64,000 bases of DNA from Streptomyces sp. SCSIO 75703 (GTDB lineage Bacteria; Actinomycetota; Actinomycetes; Streptomycetales; Streptomycetaceae), in the NCBI RefSeq assembly GCF_036607905.1, contig NZ_CP144555.1, forward strand, positions 5,146,001-5,210,000, written 5' to 3'. Positions 51,038 through 59,641 of the stretch are shown one piece after another (the stretch's first letter is position 1; the number at the start of each line of letters is the position of its first letter). The notes beneath the pieces were generated by a model that made no database searches, had not been told where the DNA came from, and was given only the letters and a program-made list of their open reading frames with translations. Made by a program: the position numbers and the translations under genes.

Positions 51038-51058
51038 CGGCGGTCGGCTCGACCGCCG
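51038..51058 (+). terminator. Hairpin after gltD
   Basis: A perfect 9-bp stem CGGCGGTCG / CGACCGCCG with a GCT loop begins 12 bp after the gltD stop. The convergent chitosanase gene ends at 51147. Confidence 0.55.
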
Positions 51059-51146
51059 CCGATGCGTCCCGTACAACGGCGTACGGAACACAGACGGTGT
51101 CCGCCCCCGTCCCCGACCGGACCTGGGGCGGGCGCCGTCACGGCGC

Positions 51147-52049
51147 TCACGGCACCCGGTAGGGGTCCCCGTACACCCGCCACTCCAGCGGCGTGTCCAG
51201 GCCGAGGTTGCCCGCCGCCAGGAAGCGGCGCTGGGCGGTGTCGACGCGGGTCGTGTCGCCGCCCGGACGCTTGTCCCGCATCGCCTGGCGGCGGACGTCC
51301 AGGAAGGCGTCCAGGTAGGTCTTCTCCGAACCGCCCTCGGCGGGCGTCCTCGCCTTCCTCCTGGCCCGCTCGCGCAGGTCGTAGAAACCGTTCGGGTCGG
51401 GGTCCGGGCCGTGGAAGACCATCGCGTCGAAGTAGACGAACTGGCCGAGCGTGCCGAGGCCGTCCAGCTTGGCCAGCCGCACCGACGGATCGAAGTACAC
51501 GTGGTCGCGCTCGTACTCCTGCGCCTCGCGGAACTCCGGCAGCTCCGACTCGGCCCGCCACGCCTCGGTGAAGCCGGGGTCCAGGCCCTCGTGCGAGTCG
51601 GTGCCGTCGACCTCGCGCAGGGCGGGCAGGTAGGCGGCCAGCCCGTTGTCCGGGTGGGAACGGGTGTAGCGCTCCACCAGGTTGAGCAGGTCGTGGGTGC
51701 CCGTGCAGAAGCCGATGATGCCCGCCGTGTAGCCCTGGCCGTCGCCGTGGTCCTCGATGTTCCCGTACGAGGTGCGCCAGTCGGTGGTCGAGTTCTCGGC
51801 GCTCGCCACCAGCTTCTGCGCCAGTTCCTTCTTGTCCGGCGCGGCCAGCCCCGGCGGCAGGGCGGCGATCACCGCGTCGTCCGCCTCCCGCTCCCGCTCC
51901 GCCCGGTCCTTGGCCTCCGCGCGCGCCGACTGCGCGGCGACCGGGGGCGGCATCACGGGCGCGTTCGCGCCGTCGGACGGCAGCACGAAGTAGACGCCCG
52001 TGGCGACCACGGGGAGGGCCGCGAGGAGCAGCACACCGGCACGTTTCAC
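51147..52049 (-). CDS. GH46-family chitosanase
   Basis: This 300-residue secreted enzyme should cleave glucosamine polymers (chitosan). An N-terminal hydrophobic segment (residues 4-24) is the export signal or anchor, followed by an A/R/E-rich linker. The catalytic domain shows ASAENSTTDW (catalytic Glu) and IEDHGDGQGYTAGIIGFCTGTHDLL (catalytic Asp), then DGTDSHEGLDPGFTEAWR. These match GH46 chitosanases. GTG 52049 follows GGAGG by 9 bases and overlaps the rhomboid stop by 4 bp (GTGA). Confidence 0.93.
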   Translation of the reverse strand: MKRAGVLLLAALPVVATGVYFVLPSDGANAPVMPPPVAAQSARAEAKDRAEREREADDAVIAALPPGLAAPDKKELAQKLVASAENSTTDWRTSYGNIEDHGDGQGYTAGIIGFCTGTHDLLNLVERYTRSHPDNGLAAYLPALREVDGTDSHEGLDPGFTEAWRAESELPEFREAQEYERDHVYFDPSVRLAKLDGLGTLGQFVYFDAMVFHGPDPDPNGFYDLRERARRKARTPAEGGSEKTYLDAFLDVRRQAMRDKRPGGDTTRVDTAQRRFLAAGNLGLDTPLEWRVYGDPYRVP

Positions 52050-52975
52050 TGGGGGATACCTCCACCCGTCAGTACGGACACCTTGATCGCCGACGCCGCC
52101 GCCAGCAGGAGCAGCAGTCCCACGCACGCCCCCGCCTGCACGGCCGTGCGGCGGCCGTCCCGCGGCGCGTGGGCGTACGCCGCCGCCACCGCGCCGCCCG
52201 CCAGCAGCCCGCCGAGGTGGCCCTGCCAGGAGGTCATCCCGGCGGACACCACCAGCCACAGCAGCAACAGGCCCATGAAGCGGTTGACCGGACGCATGTC
52301 GGCGCCGATGCGGCGGGCCAGGACGTAGTACGCGGCCGCGAGGCCGAAGACCGCGCCCGAGGCGCCGACCGTGGCCTGCCCCGGGTTGTCGAGGAGCAGG
52401 ACGAGGACGGAGCCGCCGAGCGCCGAGAGCAGGTAGAGCACCGCGTGCCGGATCCGGCCGAGCATCGGCTCCACGGCCCGCCCGAGCTGCCACAGCGCGG
52501 CCATGTTCATGGCGATGTGGAGCAGGCCGAACACGCCCTCGGCGGGCGGCAGGTGGAGGAAGGGCCCGGTGAGCATCCGCTCCCACTCGCCCGTGACGAC
52601 GCCCTCGGCCCGGAAACCCTCCGGGAAGGGGTCCCGGTAGACGTACCAGCCGCCGTCCGGCCCTGCCAGCCGCGCGCCGACCAGCGCGAACCGGTCCACG
52701 ATCCCCGGGCGCACCAGTTCGCCCAGGTAGGCGAGCAGGTTGAGGCCGATCAGCGCGTACGTCACCACGGGCGTCGTCGACACGCGCCCGCCGACCAGGG
52801 TGCGAGCCTGGCGCACCGGCCGCGCGCCTTCCCGCGCACAGTCCGGGCACTGGTGTCCCACGGCCGCCTCGCGCATGCAGTCCGGGCAGACGGAGCGGTC
52901 GCAGCGCACGCAGCGCACCCGGCACTCCACCGCGGAGTGGCGGTAGCAGGTGGGGACGGTGGACTCGGAATCCAC
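52046..52975 (-). CDS. Rhomboid-family intramembrane serine protease with N-terminal zinc motif
   Basis: This 309-residue protein begins with a zinc-binding module: CYRHSAVECRVRCVRCDRSVCPDCMREAAVGHQCPDC, that is two CxxC pairs with intervening Cys/His. Seven membrane helices follow. The catalytic serine is in TVGASGAVFG and the histidine in WQGHLGGLLAG; the L1-loop and the HIAMNM motif (HxxxN, residues that stabilise the oxyanion) are present. The start is GTG 52975, 8 bases after GAGGAG. The longer frame upstream would run into the tandem-repeat DNA and is not supported. Confidence 0.92.
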   Translation of the reverse strand: MDSESTVPTCYRHSAVECRVRCVRCDRSVCPDCMREAAVGHQCPDCAREGARPVRQARTLVGGRVSTTPVVTYALIGLNLLAYLGELVRPGIVDRFALVGARLAGPDGGWYVYRDPFPEGFRAEGVVTGEWERMLTGPFLHLPPAEGVFGLLHIAMNMAALWQLGRAVEPMLGRIRHAVLYLLSALGGSVLVLLLDNPGQATVGASGAVFGLAAAYYVLARRIGADMRPVNRFMGLLLLWLVVSAGMTSWQGHLGGLLAGGAVAAAYAHAPRDGRRTAVQAGACVGLLLLLAAASAIKVSVLTGGGIPQ

Positions 52976-53100
52976 GAGCCGGCTCCTCGGGTGCGGGACG
53001 GACGGTGAGCCGGTGGGTGCGGCGGCGAACAAAATAGCGAACATCGGTGGTCGTGCCGAGCGGCGGGGTCCGCGGACGACGCGACCCGCCCGGGGCGGCG

Positions 53101-53345
53101 ACGCCCCGCACGACGGCGGGGGACACGCCCGGGGCGCGGCGGGATCGCATGGGGCGGCAGCGCGGAGGGCGGCGACACGCCCGGGGTGGGGGAGGCCCCG
53201 CACGGCGGGGGTGGTGACACGCCCGGGATGGGGGAGGCCCGCACGACGATGGCAGGTGACACGCCCGGGACGGAGAGCCGGGGCCGCCGCGACACGCCCG
53301 GCACTGCCCGGCCCCGCACGACGGCGGGGGACACGCCCGCCCCGG
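53101..53345. repeat. GACACGCCCGG tandem-repeat region
   Basis: The core GACACGCCC occurs six times at 53122, 53174, 53216, 53258, 53291 and 53330 (spacings 52, 42, 42, 33 and 39 bp), with GCACGACGGCGGG and GGGGGAGGCC segments between them. One 24-base block (CCGCACGACGGCGGGGGACACGCCC-like) is repeated at 53107 and 53316. On the minus strand this reads as PGVSPA-type repeats in an open frame, but codon bias and gene context speak against a gene. The whole 52,976-53,378 spacer holds only this. Confidence 0.8.
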
Positions 53346-53378
53346 CGCGCCCCGCGGCGCCCGCCCCGGCGCGCCCCG

Positions 53379-54275
53379 CTACGTGTCGCACTCCAGGACC
53401 GTCCCGCACAGGCCGCACCGGGCCCGCACCCGGCCGCGCACCGGCACCCGGAGCCGCTGGTGGCAGGTCGGGCAGGGGAACGCCACCCGCAGCGGCCCCT
53501 CGCCCGGCGCCGTGAAGGAGTACGGCGCGTCCCCGGCGAGCCCGGCCCCGTACCCGTCCCGGGCCTGCCGGCGGTCGCGCGCGTACCGGTGCCGGCCCGT
53601 CCAGCCGGCCGCCGTCAGCGGCGGCTGCCGCTCCTCCCGAACGGCCCGGTCCCGCCCCCGGACGTACGCCGAGTACGCCTGCGGGCTGGTGAACCACACC
53701 CCCGGGTCCTCCCCGAAGACCGCGGCCCGCTTGGCCAGGACGTAGCCGAACTCCTCCGGCGTCAGGTACCCCAGCTTCTGCGACGAGGTCGCGTCCTGCC
53801 GGAACGCGTCCAGCAGCAGCCACCCCGCGCCCAGGTACGCCGCCACCGTGTCCGTGAGGATCTCGTTGTCCCGCGTGCCGGCGAAGGACAGGTCGAGCCG
53901 GTGCAGGTACACGTGGGCCACCTCGTGCGCCAGCGCCGCGCCGATGTCCCGGCGGTGCGTGCGGAAGCGGTCGTTCAGCTCGACGAAGTACTCGGGGCCC
54001 GCCGCCAGTTCCACGTTGGCCGCGTGGGTCATCTCCCGGAAGGAGACGATCAGCCGCGCGTCGGGCAGCCGGTAGTGCCGCACCAGCTCGCCCGCGACCC
54101 GCTGCGCCCCCAGGTACAGGTCGTCGGTGTCGCAGAAGGCCACGTCGGCCGGGGCCACGCTGGCCGAGAACGTCCGCACGGTGTCCGGGGACAGCCGCCG
54201 GTACAGCGCGGTCAGGGCGGCCCGTACCGCCTCCAGGTGCGGGAACCCGTGCTCGACCGGTCCGCCGTTCGCCAT
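53379..54275 (-). CDS. HExxH metallopeptidase-like protein with zinc ribbon
   Basis: This 298-residue cytoplasmic protein has a zinc-peptidase motif HEVAHVYLH (about residues 118-126) and a later LTDTVAAYLG with an Asp/Glu that may be the third ligand. The C-terminal 45 residues have a rubredoxin-like or zinc-ribbon arrangement, CPTCHQRLRVPVRGRVRARCGLC (CxxC-x14-CxxC). There is no signal peptide. The family is unclear to me; an ImmA/IrrE- or SprT-like role is possible. ATG 54275 is the first good start. Confidence 0.78.
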   Translation of the reverse strand: MANGGPVEHGFPHLEAVRAALTALYRRLSPDTVRTFSASVAPADVAFCDTDDLYLGAQRVAGELVRHYRLPDARLIVSFREMTHAANVELAAGPEYFVELNDRFRTHRRDIGAALAHEVAHVYLHRLDLSFAGTRDNEILTDTVAAYLGAGWLLLDAFRQDATSSQKLGYLTPEEFGYVLAKRAAVFGEDPGVWFTSPQAYSAYVRGRDRAVREERQPPLTAAGWTGRHRYARDRRQARDGYGAGLAGDAPYSFTAPGEGPLRVAFPCPTCHQRLRVPVRGRVRARCGLCGTVLECDT

Positions 54276-54390
54276 GCCCGCCCCCCAAGCAGCTCGACCC
54301 TGACTCCACTGTACGAGCGGCGCACCGGGCGCCGCCCAGCGCCTGAGACGGTGTGCGGCGCCGCGGCCGGCGCCCGTAGGGTGATCGCCC

Positions 54391-54741
54391 ATGACCACCA
54401 GCCCCACCGGCGACGACACCGTCGACCCCGCGGTCCGCGAGGAACTGGCCCGCCTGCGCAAGAGCATCGACAACATCGACGCGGCCGTCGTCCACCTGCT
54501 CGCCGAGCGCTTCTCCCGCACCCAGCAGGTCGGCCACCTCAAGGCCCGCCACCGGCTGCCGCCCGCCGACCCGGCCCGCGAGGCCCGCCAGATCGCCCGG
54601 CTGCGCGCCCTCGCCGAGGACGCCGAACTCGACCCGGCCTTCGCGGAGAAGTTCCTCACCTTCATCATCGCCGAGGTGATCCGGCACCACGAGCGCATCG
54701 CGGAGACCGGCGGCACCGGGACCACCCCCGCCGCCCCCTGA
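54391..54741 (+). CDS. Chorismate mutase, AroQ type
   Basis: This 116-residue all-helical protein converts chorismate to prephenate, the branch toward phenylalanine and tyrosine. Features are LRKSIDNIDAAVVHLLAERFSRTQQVGHLKARHRLPPADPAREARQ, including the arginine and lysine residues of the AroQ active site. It is a monofunctional form. It competes with TrpE for chorismate, as trpE is elsewhere in the window. A 24-bp GC palindrome follows at 54,821. Confidence 0.93.
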   Translation: MTTSPTGDDTVDPAVREELARLRKSIDNIDAAVVHLLAERFSRTQQVGHLKARHRLPPADPAREARQIARLRALAEDAELDPAFAEKFLTFIIAEVIRHHERIAETGGTGTTPAAP

Positions 54742-54820
54742 CCCCCGGCCCGGCACGCGCGCCCGCCCCGGGCGCGGCGGGGAGCGCCGGGCGCCCCGCG
54801 CGGCGGCCGGCCCGGCGGGA

Positions 54821-54844
54821 GCAGGCGGGGCCGGCCCCGCCTGC
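54821..54844 (+). terminator. Palindrome after the chorismate mutase gene
   Basis: GCAGGCGGGGCC / GGCCCCGCCTGC is a perfect 24-bp palindrome 79 bp after the chorismate mutase stop and 47 bp before pepN. It can form a GC-rich hairpin. Confidence 0.5.
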
Positions 54845-54891
54845 CGGGCCGCCCCTGTGCCCCGCCCACCGCATCGGGCAGCATGGCGGGC

Positions 54892-57393
54892 ATGTCCGTA
54901 CTGACGCGCGACGAAGCGCAGACCCGTGCCCGGCTCCTCGACGTCCACCACTACGCGATCGACCTCGATCTCACCGGTGGGGACGAGACCTTCGACTCCC
55001 GCACCACCGTCCGGTTCACCGTCCTCGGCGACCGGAGCGGTACGGACACCTTCATCGAGGTCAAGCCCGCCGAACTGCGCTCCGTCACCCTCGACGGACA
55101 CCCCCTCGACCCGGCCGCCCTCGACGGCAGCCGGCTGCCGCTGACCGGCCTCGCCCCCGGCACCCACGAACTGCGCGTCGAGGCGGCCATGCGCTACTCG
55201 CGCACCGGCGAGGGCATGCACCGCTTCACCGACCCCACCGACGGCGAGACCTACGTCTACACCCAGCTCTTCCTGGACGACGTGCAGCGCGTCTTCCCCG
55301 CCTTCGACCAGCCCGACCTCAAGGCCGTCTTCGACCTGGCCGTCACCGCCCCCGAGGGCTGGACCGTCCTCGCCAACGGCGTCACCGAGCACACCGGCGA
55401 CGGCCGCTGGACGGCCGCCACCACCCCGCCGATCTCCACCTACCTGGTCGCCGTCGCCGCCGGGCCCTGGCACTCGGTCCGCACCGAGCACCGCGGACTG
55501 CCCTTCGGCATCCACTGCCGCCGTTCGCTCGCCCCCCACCTGGACGCCGACGCCGACGAGATCCTCGACGTCACCCGCGCCTGCTTCGACCGCTACCACG
55601 AGAAGTTCGCCGAGCCCTACCCCTTCGACTCCTACGACCAGGCGTTCGTCCCCGAGTTCAACGCGGGCGCCATGGAGAACCCCGGACTGGTCACCTTCCG
55701 CGACGAGTTCGTCTTCCGCTCCGCCGTCACCGACACCGAACGCCAGACCCGCGCCATGGTCATCGCCCACGAGATGGCCCACATGTGGTTCGGCGACCTC
55801 GTCACCCTGCGCTGGTGGGACGACATCTGGCTCAACGAGTCCTTCGCCGAGTACATGGGCTACCAGACCACCGCCGAGGCCACCCGTTTCACCGGCACCT
55901 GGACCGACTTCGGCGTCTCCCGCAAGCCGTGGGGATACGACGCCGACCAGCGTCCCTCCACCCACCCCGTCGCCCCCGAGCACGTCCCGGACACCGCCTC
56001 CGCACTCCTCAACTTCGACGGCATCTCCTACGCCAAGGGCGCGTCCGCACTGCGCCAGCTCGTCGCCTGGCTCGGCGAGAAGGACTTCCTCGCCGGAATC
56101 AACACCCACATCGAGCGGCACCGGTTCGCCAACGCGACCCTCGCCGACTTCATCGACTCCCTCGCCTCCGCCACCGACCGCGACGTCCACGCCTGGGCCG
56201 ACGCCTGGCTGCGGACCACGGGCGTGGACACGCTGACGCCCCGCCTCGCCGCCGGCGAGAACGGCACCTGCTCCCTCACCCTCGACCGGGCCGGCAGCCG
56301 CCCCCACCGTGTCGCCGTCGGCCTCTACGACCGGGACGTGGCCGGCGACGGCCGCCTGACCCTGCGCGAACGCGTCCACCTCGACGTCCCCCAGGACGCG
56401 CCCCGGCCGCTGGGCAGGCGCCCCGCCCTGCTGGTGCCCAACGACGGCGACCTCGCCTACGCCAAGGTCCGCTTCGACGCCGAGTCCGCCGCCGCGATCG
56501 GCGCCCACCTGTCCGCCCTGCCCGACCCGCTCACCCGCGCCGTCGTCTGGAACGCCCTGCGCGACGCCGTCCGCGACGGCGAGCTGGCGGCCGGCGCCTA
56601 CCTGGAGACCGCCCGCGCCCACCTCCCGCACGAGACGGACCTCGCCCTGGTCGACGGCGTCCTCACCTTCGCCGCGTCCCAGGTCGCCGACCGCTACGTC
56701 ACCCCCGACGGGCGGCCCGCCGCCCTCGCCACCCTCGCCGACCTGTGCCGCGACCTCGTCCGCCGTACCGAGGACGGCGACCACCCCGGGCTGCGCCTGA
56801 TCGCCGTGCGCCACGCGATCGACGTCGCCGCCCACCCGGACGCCCTCGCCGCCTGGCTCGCCGACGGCACCGTCCCCGGGGGACCCGAACTCGACCCGGA
56901 GCTGCGCTGGCGCGTCCTGTGCCGTCTCGCCGTCCTGGGCGCCGTCGACGAGGCCGGCATCGCCCGGGAACTGGACCGCGACCCGTCCGCCACCGGCCGG
57001 GAGGGCGCCGCCCGCTGCCGCGCCGCCCTGCCCGACGCCGGGGCCAAGGCGGCGGCGTGGGAGGCCATGTTCGCCTCCGACGGCCTGTCCAACTACCTGT
57101 TCACCGCGACTGCCCGGGGTTTCTGGCAGCCCGAGCAGGCCGACCTGGTCCGCGGCTACGTGGAGCGCTACTTCGCCGAGGCCCCCGCCGTCGCCGAGCG
57201 GCGCGGACCCGCCATCGCCGAGGCCGCCGGCCGCTGGGCGTTCCCGGTGCACGCCGTCGACGTCCGCACCCTGGAACTGGGCCGGCGCTGCCTCGACGAG
57301 GGCGGCCCGACCCCGGCCCTGCGGCGCAAGCTCGCCGACCAGCTCGACGACCTGGCCCGCGCCCTGCGGGTGCGGGAGTCCGCCGGGCGCTGA
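54892..57393 (+). CDS. pepN: Aminopeptidase N (M1 family)
   Basis: This 833-residue zinc aminopeptidase removes N-terminal residues from peptides in the cytoplasm. The M1 exopeptidase motif FNAGAMENPG, the zinc site HEMAHMWFG with the third ligand in NESFAEYM, and the later ERAP1-like C-terminal domain are all present. The start MSVLTRDEAQTRA (ATG 54892) is preferred; ATG 54883 adds three residues. No signal peptide is seen. Confidence 0.95.
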   Translation: MSVLTRDEAQTRARLLDVHHYAIDLDLTGGDETFDSRTTVRFTVLGDRSGTDTFIEVKPAELRSVTLDGHPLDPAALDGSRLPLTGLAPGTHELRVEAAMRYSRTGEGMHRFTDPTDGETYVYTQLFLDDVQRVFPAFDQPDLKAVFDLAVTAPEGWTVLANGVTEHTGDGRWTAATTPPISTYLVAVAAGPWHSVRTEHRGLPFGIHCRRSLAPHLDADADEILDVTRACFDRYHEKFAEPYPFDSYDQAFVPEFNAGAMENPGLVTFRDEFVFRSAVTDTERQTRAMVIAHEMAHMWFGDLVTLRWWDDIWLNESFAEYMGYQTTAEATRFTGTWTDFGVSRKPWGYDADQRPSTHPVAPEHVPDTASALLNFDGISYAKGASALRQLVAWLGEKDFLAGINTHIERHRFANATLADFIDSLASATDRDVHAWADAWLRTTGVDTLTPRLAAGENGTCSLTLDRAGSRPHRVAVGLYDRDVAGDGRLTLRERVHLDVPQDAPRPLGRRPALLVPNDGDLAYAKVRFDAESAAAIGAHLSALPDPLTRAVVWNALRDAVRDGELAAGAYLETARAHLPHETDLALVDGVLTFAASQVADRYVTPDGRPAALATLADLCRDLVRRTEDGDHPGLRLIAVRHAIDVAAHPDALAAWLADGTVPGGPELDPELRWRVLCRLAVLGAVDEAGIARELDRDPSATGREGAARCRAALPDAGAKAAAWEAMFASDGLSNYLFTATARGFWQPEQADLVRGYVERYFAEAPAVAERRGPAIAEAAGRWAFPVHAVDVRTLELGRRCLDEGGPTPALRRKLADQLDDLARALRVRESAGR

Positions 57394-57407
57394 TCCGGTC
57401 CGGCGGG

Positions 57408-57432
57408 GGCCCCGGCCGGCGGCGCCGGGGCC
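57408..57432. terminator. Hairpin between convergent pepN and nucleotidase genes
   Basis: GGCCCCGGC / GCCGGGGCC pair over 9 bp with a 7-base loop, between two converging stops. It could stop transcription in both directions. Confidence 0.5.
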
Positions 57433-57441
57433 GCCGGCCGG

Positions 57442-59244
57442 TCAGAACACCGGCGTGCCCTCGCGGGTCAGGATCCAGTCCGCCGAGGCGAAGTCCCGCG
57501 GGTCGAGCACCCCCTTCGCCGTCACCCACTCCGCGATCCGGGTGCGGATCTCCGTCGACTCCGACCACACCTCGGGCGCCGACGCCACGTGCGGGAAGGC
57601 GCCGCCGCCGTTGGCCCGGTAGTTGTTCACCGCCAGCACGAACCGCTGGTCGTTTGCCACCGGGGCGCCCGCGTGGCGCAGCGCGGAGATCCGGGAGCCG
57701 GCCGGGCGGGCGACGTCGATCTCGTAGGTCAGCCCGGAGACGTAGTCGTAGTTGTAGTCCGGGCGTCCGTTCGCGTTGGTCAGCTTCTCCACGTCCACCG
57801 GGGCGCCGGGCGCCGTCCGCACGTAGTACTCCGCCGAGAACTCCAGGTAGGCGCGGAGTTGGGCGCCCGTCAGGATCTTGGCGACCAGCGTGTTGTCGTA
57901 CACGTACAGGCCCGACAGGTCCCGGATCGTCACGTCCCCGGCCGGGATCTCGGAGGTGCGCGAGAACGGCGACGCCTGCGCCAGCACCGGCAGCGAGGCG
58001 TGCTCCGTGCCCGCCAGCGCCTCCCGGACCACGTCCTCCTGGACCGTGGTGATCAGGTCGATGACCGGGGCGTCCTTGTAGCGGGCCTCGGCCGTCGTCA
58101 GCGTCTCGGTGGCGGTGCCGACGACCTGGTTGACGTAGGCCACCACGCGGGCGTGCTCGTCCGCCAGCAGCCGGGTGATCGCCGGGTCGTCGGGGACGTC
58201 GGCGGAGTCCCGCAGCGAGGCCCGCACCGACTCCACGTGCCAGCGGCCCCGGTCGAGGACCAGCGCGATGTCGAAGAGGGTGAGCCGTTCGGCGTAGCAC
58301 AGCGGTTCCGAGAGGACGACGGAGCGGCCGGTCTCCTCGTTGACGACCCGCAGTTCCGCGATCTCCTCGTGGGCGTGGCCGACCAGGATCGCGTCGATCC
58401 CCGGCACCCGGCGGGCCACCTCGGCCGCCGCGTTCTCCACGTACGGCAACTGGTCGCCGTAGGAGGAGGTGCCCGAGGAGCCGGAGTGGGCGGAGACGAC
58501 CACCACGTCGGCGCCCATCGAACGCAGCCTCGGCACCCACCGCGCGGCCTGCTCCTCCAGGCCGGGGAAGGCGAGCCGGCCCTGCACGTACGCCTTGTCC
58601 CAGATGGCGATGCCCGGGTTGGTCAGCCCCAGCACCGCGACCTTCACCGGCGGCCCGGCCGGCGGGCGGAACGTCTTCATCAGGTACGGCGGGAACGCGG
58701 GCTCCAGCGTGCGGGCATCCACCGCGTTGGCGCCCAGCAGCGGGAAGCGGCACTGCCGCTCGAAGGCGCGCAGCGTCTCGATGCCGTAGTTGAACTCGTG
58801 GTTGCCGAGCGCCACCGCGTCGTATCCGATGGCGTTCATCGCCCGCGCCATGGGGTGCACCGGGCCGCCCTCGGCGGTGATCGGGTCCACCTTCGCGTAG
58901 AAGTAGGTCAGCGGTGTGCCCTGGATGGTGTCGCCGGCGTCCAGCAGCAGCGTGTTCGCCCGCCCGCGTTCCTCGCGGACCCGGTTCACCAGGGTCGAGA
59001 TCCGGGCCAGGCCCTGCGCGTTGCCGTCCGCGTCGGTGTACTCCGCGTCCTTGAAGTAGTCCCAGTTGAAGACGTGCCCGTGCAGGTCGGTCGTGCCCAT
59101 CACGGTCAGCGCGTAGCGCTTCGGGTGCGGGGGCCCGCCGCCCCGCTCGCCCGCCGCGGCCACCGGCGCCGCCGCGCCGGCCAGTGCGACCCCCGCCCCG
59201 GTCACGACGGACCTCTCCAGAAACGTCCGGCGGTTCAACGGCAT
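57442..59244 (-). CDS. Tat-exported 5'-nucleotidase/2',3'-cyclic phosphodiesterase family
   Basis: This 600-residue exported metallophosphatase begins MPLNRRTFLERSVVTGAGVALAG, a twin-arginine signal followed by an Ala-rich hydrophobic core. The calcineurin-like catalytic domain shows MGTTDLHGHVFNWDYF, DAGDTIQG, GNHEFNYG and VGHAHEE; the 5'-nucleotidase C-terminal domain begins after residue 370, with DLITTVQEDVVREA and YDYVSGLTYEID. It probably releases phosphate and nucleosides from extracellular nucleotides. ATG 59244 follows GAGGGGAG. Confidence 0.93.
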   Translation of the reverse strand: MPLNRRTFLERSVVTGAGVALAGAAAPVAAAGERGGGPPHPKRYALTVMGTTDLHGHVFNWDYFKDAEYTDADGNAQGLARISTLVNRVREERGRANTLLLDAGDTIQGTPLTYFYAKVDPITAEGGPVHPMARAMNAIGYDAVALGNHEFNYGIETLRAFERQCRFPLLGANAVDARTLEPAFPPYLMKTFRPPAGPPVKVAVLGLTNPGIAIWDKAYVQGRLAFPGLEEQAARWVPRLRSMGADVVVVSAHSGSSGTSSYGDQLPYVENAAAEVARRVPGIDAILVGHAHEEIAELRVVNEETGRSVVLSEPLCYAERLTLFDIALVLDRGRWHVESVRASLRDSADVPDDPAITRLLADEHARVVAYVNQVVGTATETLTTAEARYKDAPVIDLITTVQEDVVREALAGTEHASLPVLAQASPFSRTSEIPAGDVTIRDLSGLYVYDNTLVAKILTGAQLRAYLEFSAEYYVRTAPGAPVDVEKLTNANGRPDYNYDYVSGLTYEIDVARPAGSRISALRHAGAPVANDQRFVLAVNNYRANGGGAFPHVASAPEVWSESTEIRTRIAEWVTAKGVLDPRDFASADWILTREGTPVF

Positions 59245-59641
59245 GCTGGCTCCCCTCGGAACGGACGGACCACCGGACGGCCCCCGTCCGGCAACGCGCG
59301 TAGATTCCGCCTTGGGGAGGGTGCATGTCAACAGTCCGGCGGGTTTCGCCCCGGCGGCCGGAGGGTGAAGCGGGGTGCGGGCCGGCCCCGGGTGCGGTCC
59401 GCGCACCCGCCCGGGAAGGCGACGGGAAAGCGACGGGAACGCGAACGGGAACGCGGACGGGGAAACGTCGGGAATGCGTGCGGGATGCGAAAGACGGTGC
59501 GAAAGGAAATACGGCCGGAAATCGCTCATCGGAGCACGCTGCCGCACATCTTGACAGCAGGCAACAAGCTTTTACCCGACGGTGGTTGAGTCGTCATGTG
59601 AGGCCAATTCGCTACCGATCGGTACGGCATAGGCTCTGGCC
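59245..59641. other. Intergenic region with short repeats, upstream of pyk
   Basis: These 397 bp lie between divergent genes. At 59,419-59,472 imperfect copies of GCGACGGGAA / GCGAACGGGAAC recur with an 11-12 bp period. TTGACA at 59551-59556 is a perfect -35 consensus, but the best -10 behind it (TACCCG) is weak. A palindrome just before pyk is listed separately. No ORF is supported. Confidence 0.5.
59613..59624. promoter_or_regulatory. Palindrome upstream of pyk
   Basis: TACCGATCGGTA is a perfect 12-bp palindrome that ends 17 bp before the pyk ATG. It resembles operators of TetR-family repressors in form. No such regulator is encoded next to it, so its use is inference. Confidence 0.4.

Noticed and set aside
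53101..53345. Possible CRISPR array
   Set aside because: Spacings vary between 33 and 52 bp, spacers are themselves repetitive, and no cas genes are near.
52762..57252. Very long minus-strand open frame (about 1,500 codons) across pepN, the metallopeptidase gene and the repeats
   Set aside because: It is a shadow of GC-rich third positions; real genes with family motifs lie in other frames over most of it.
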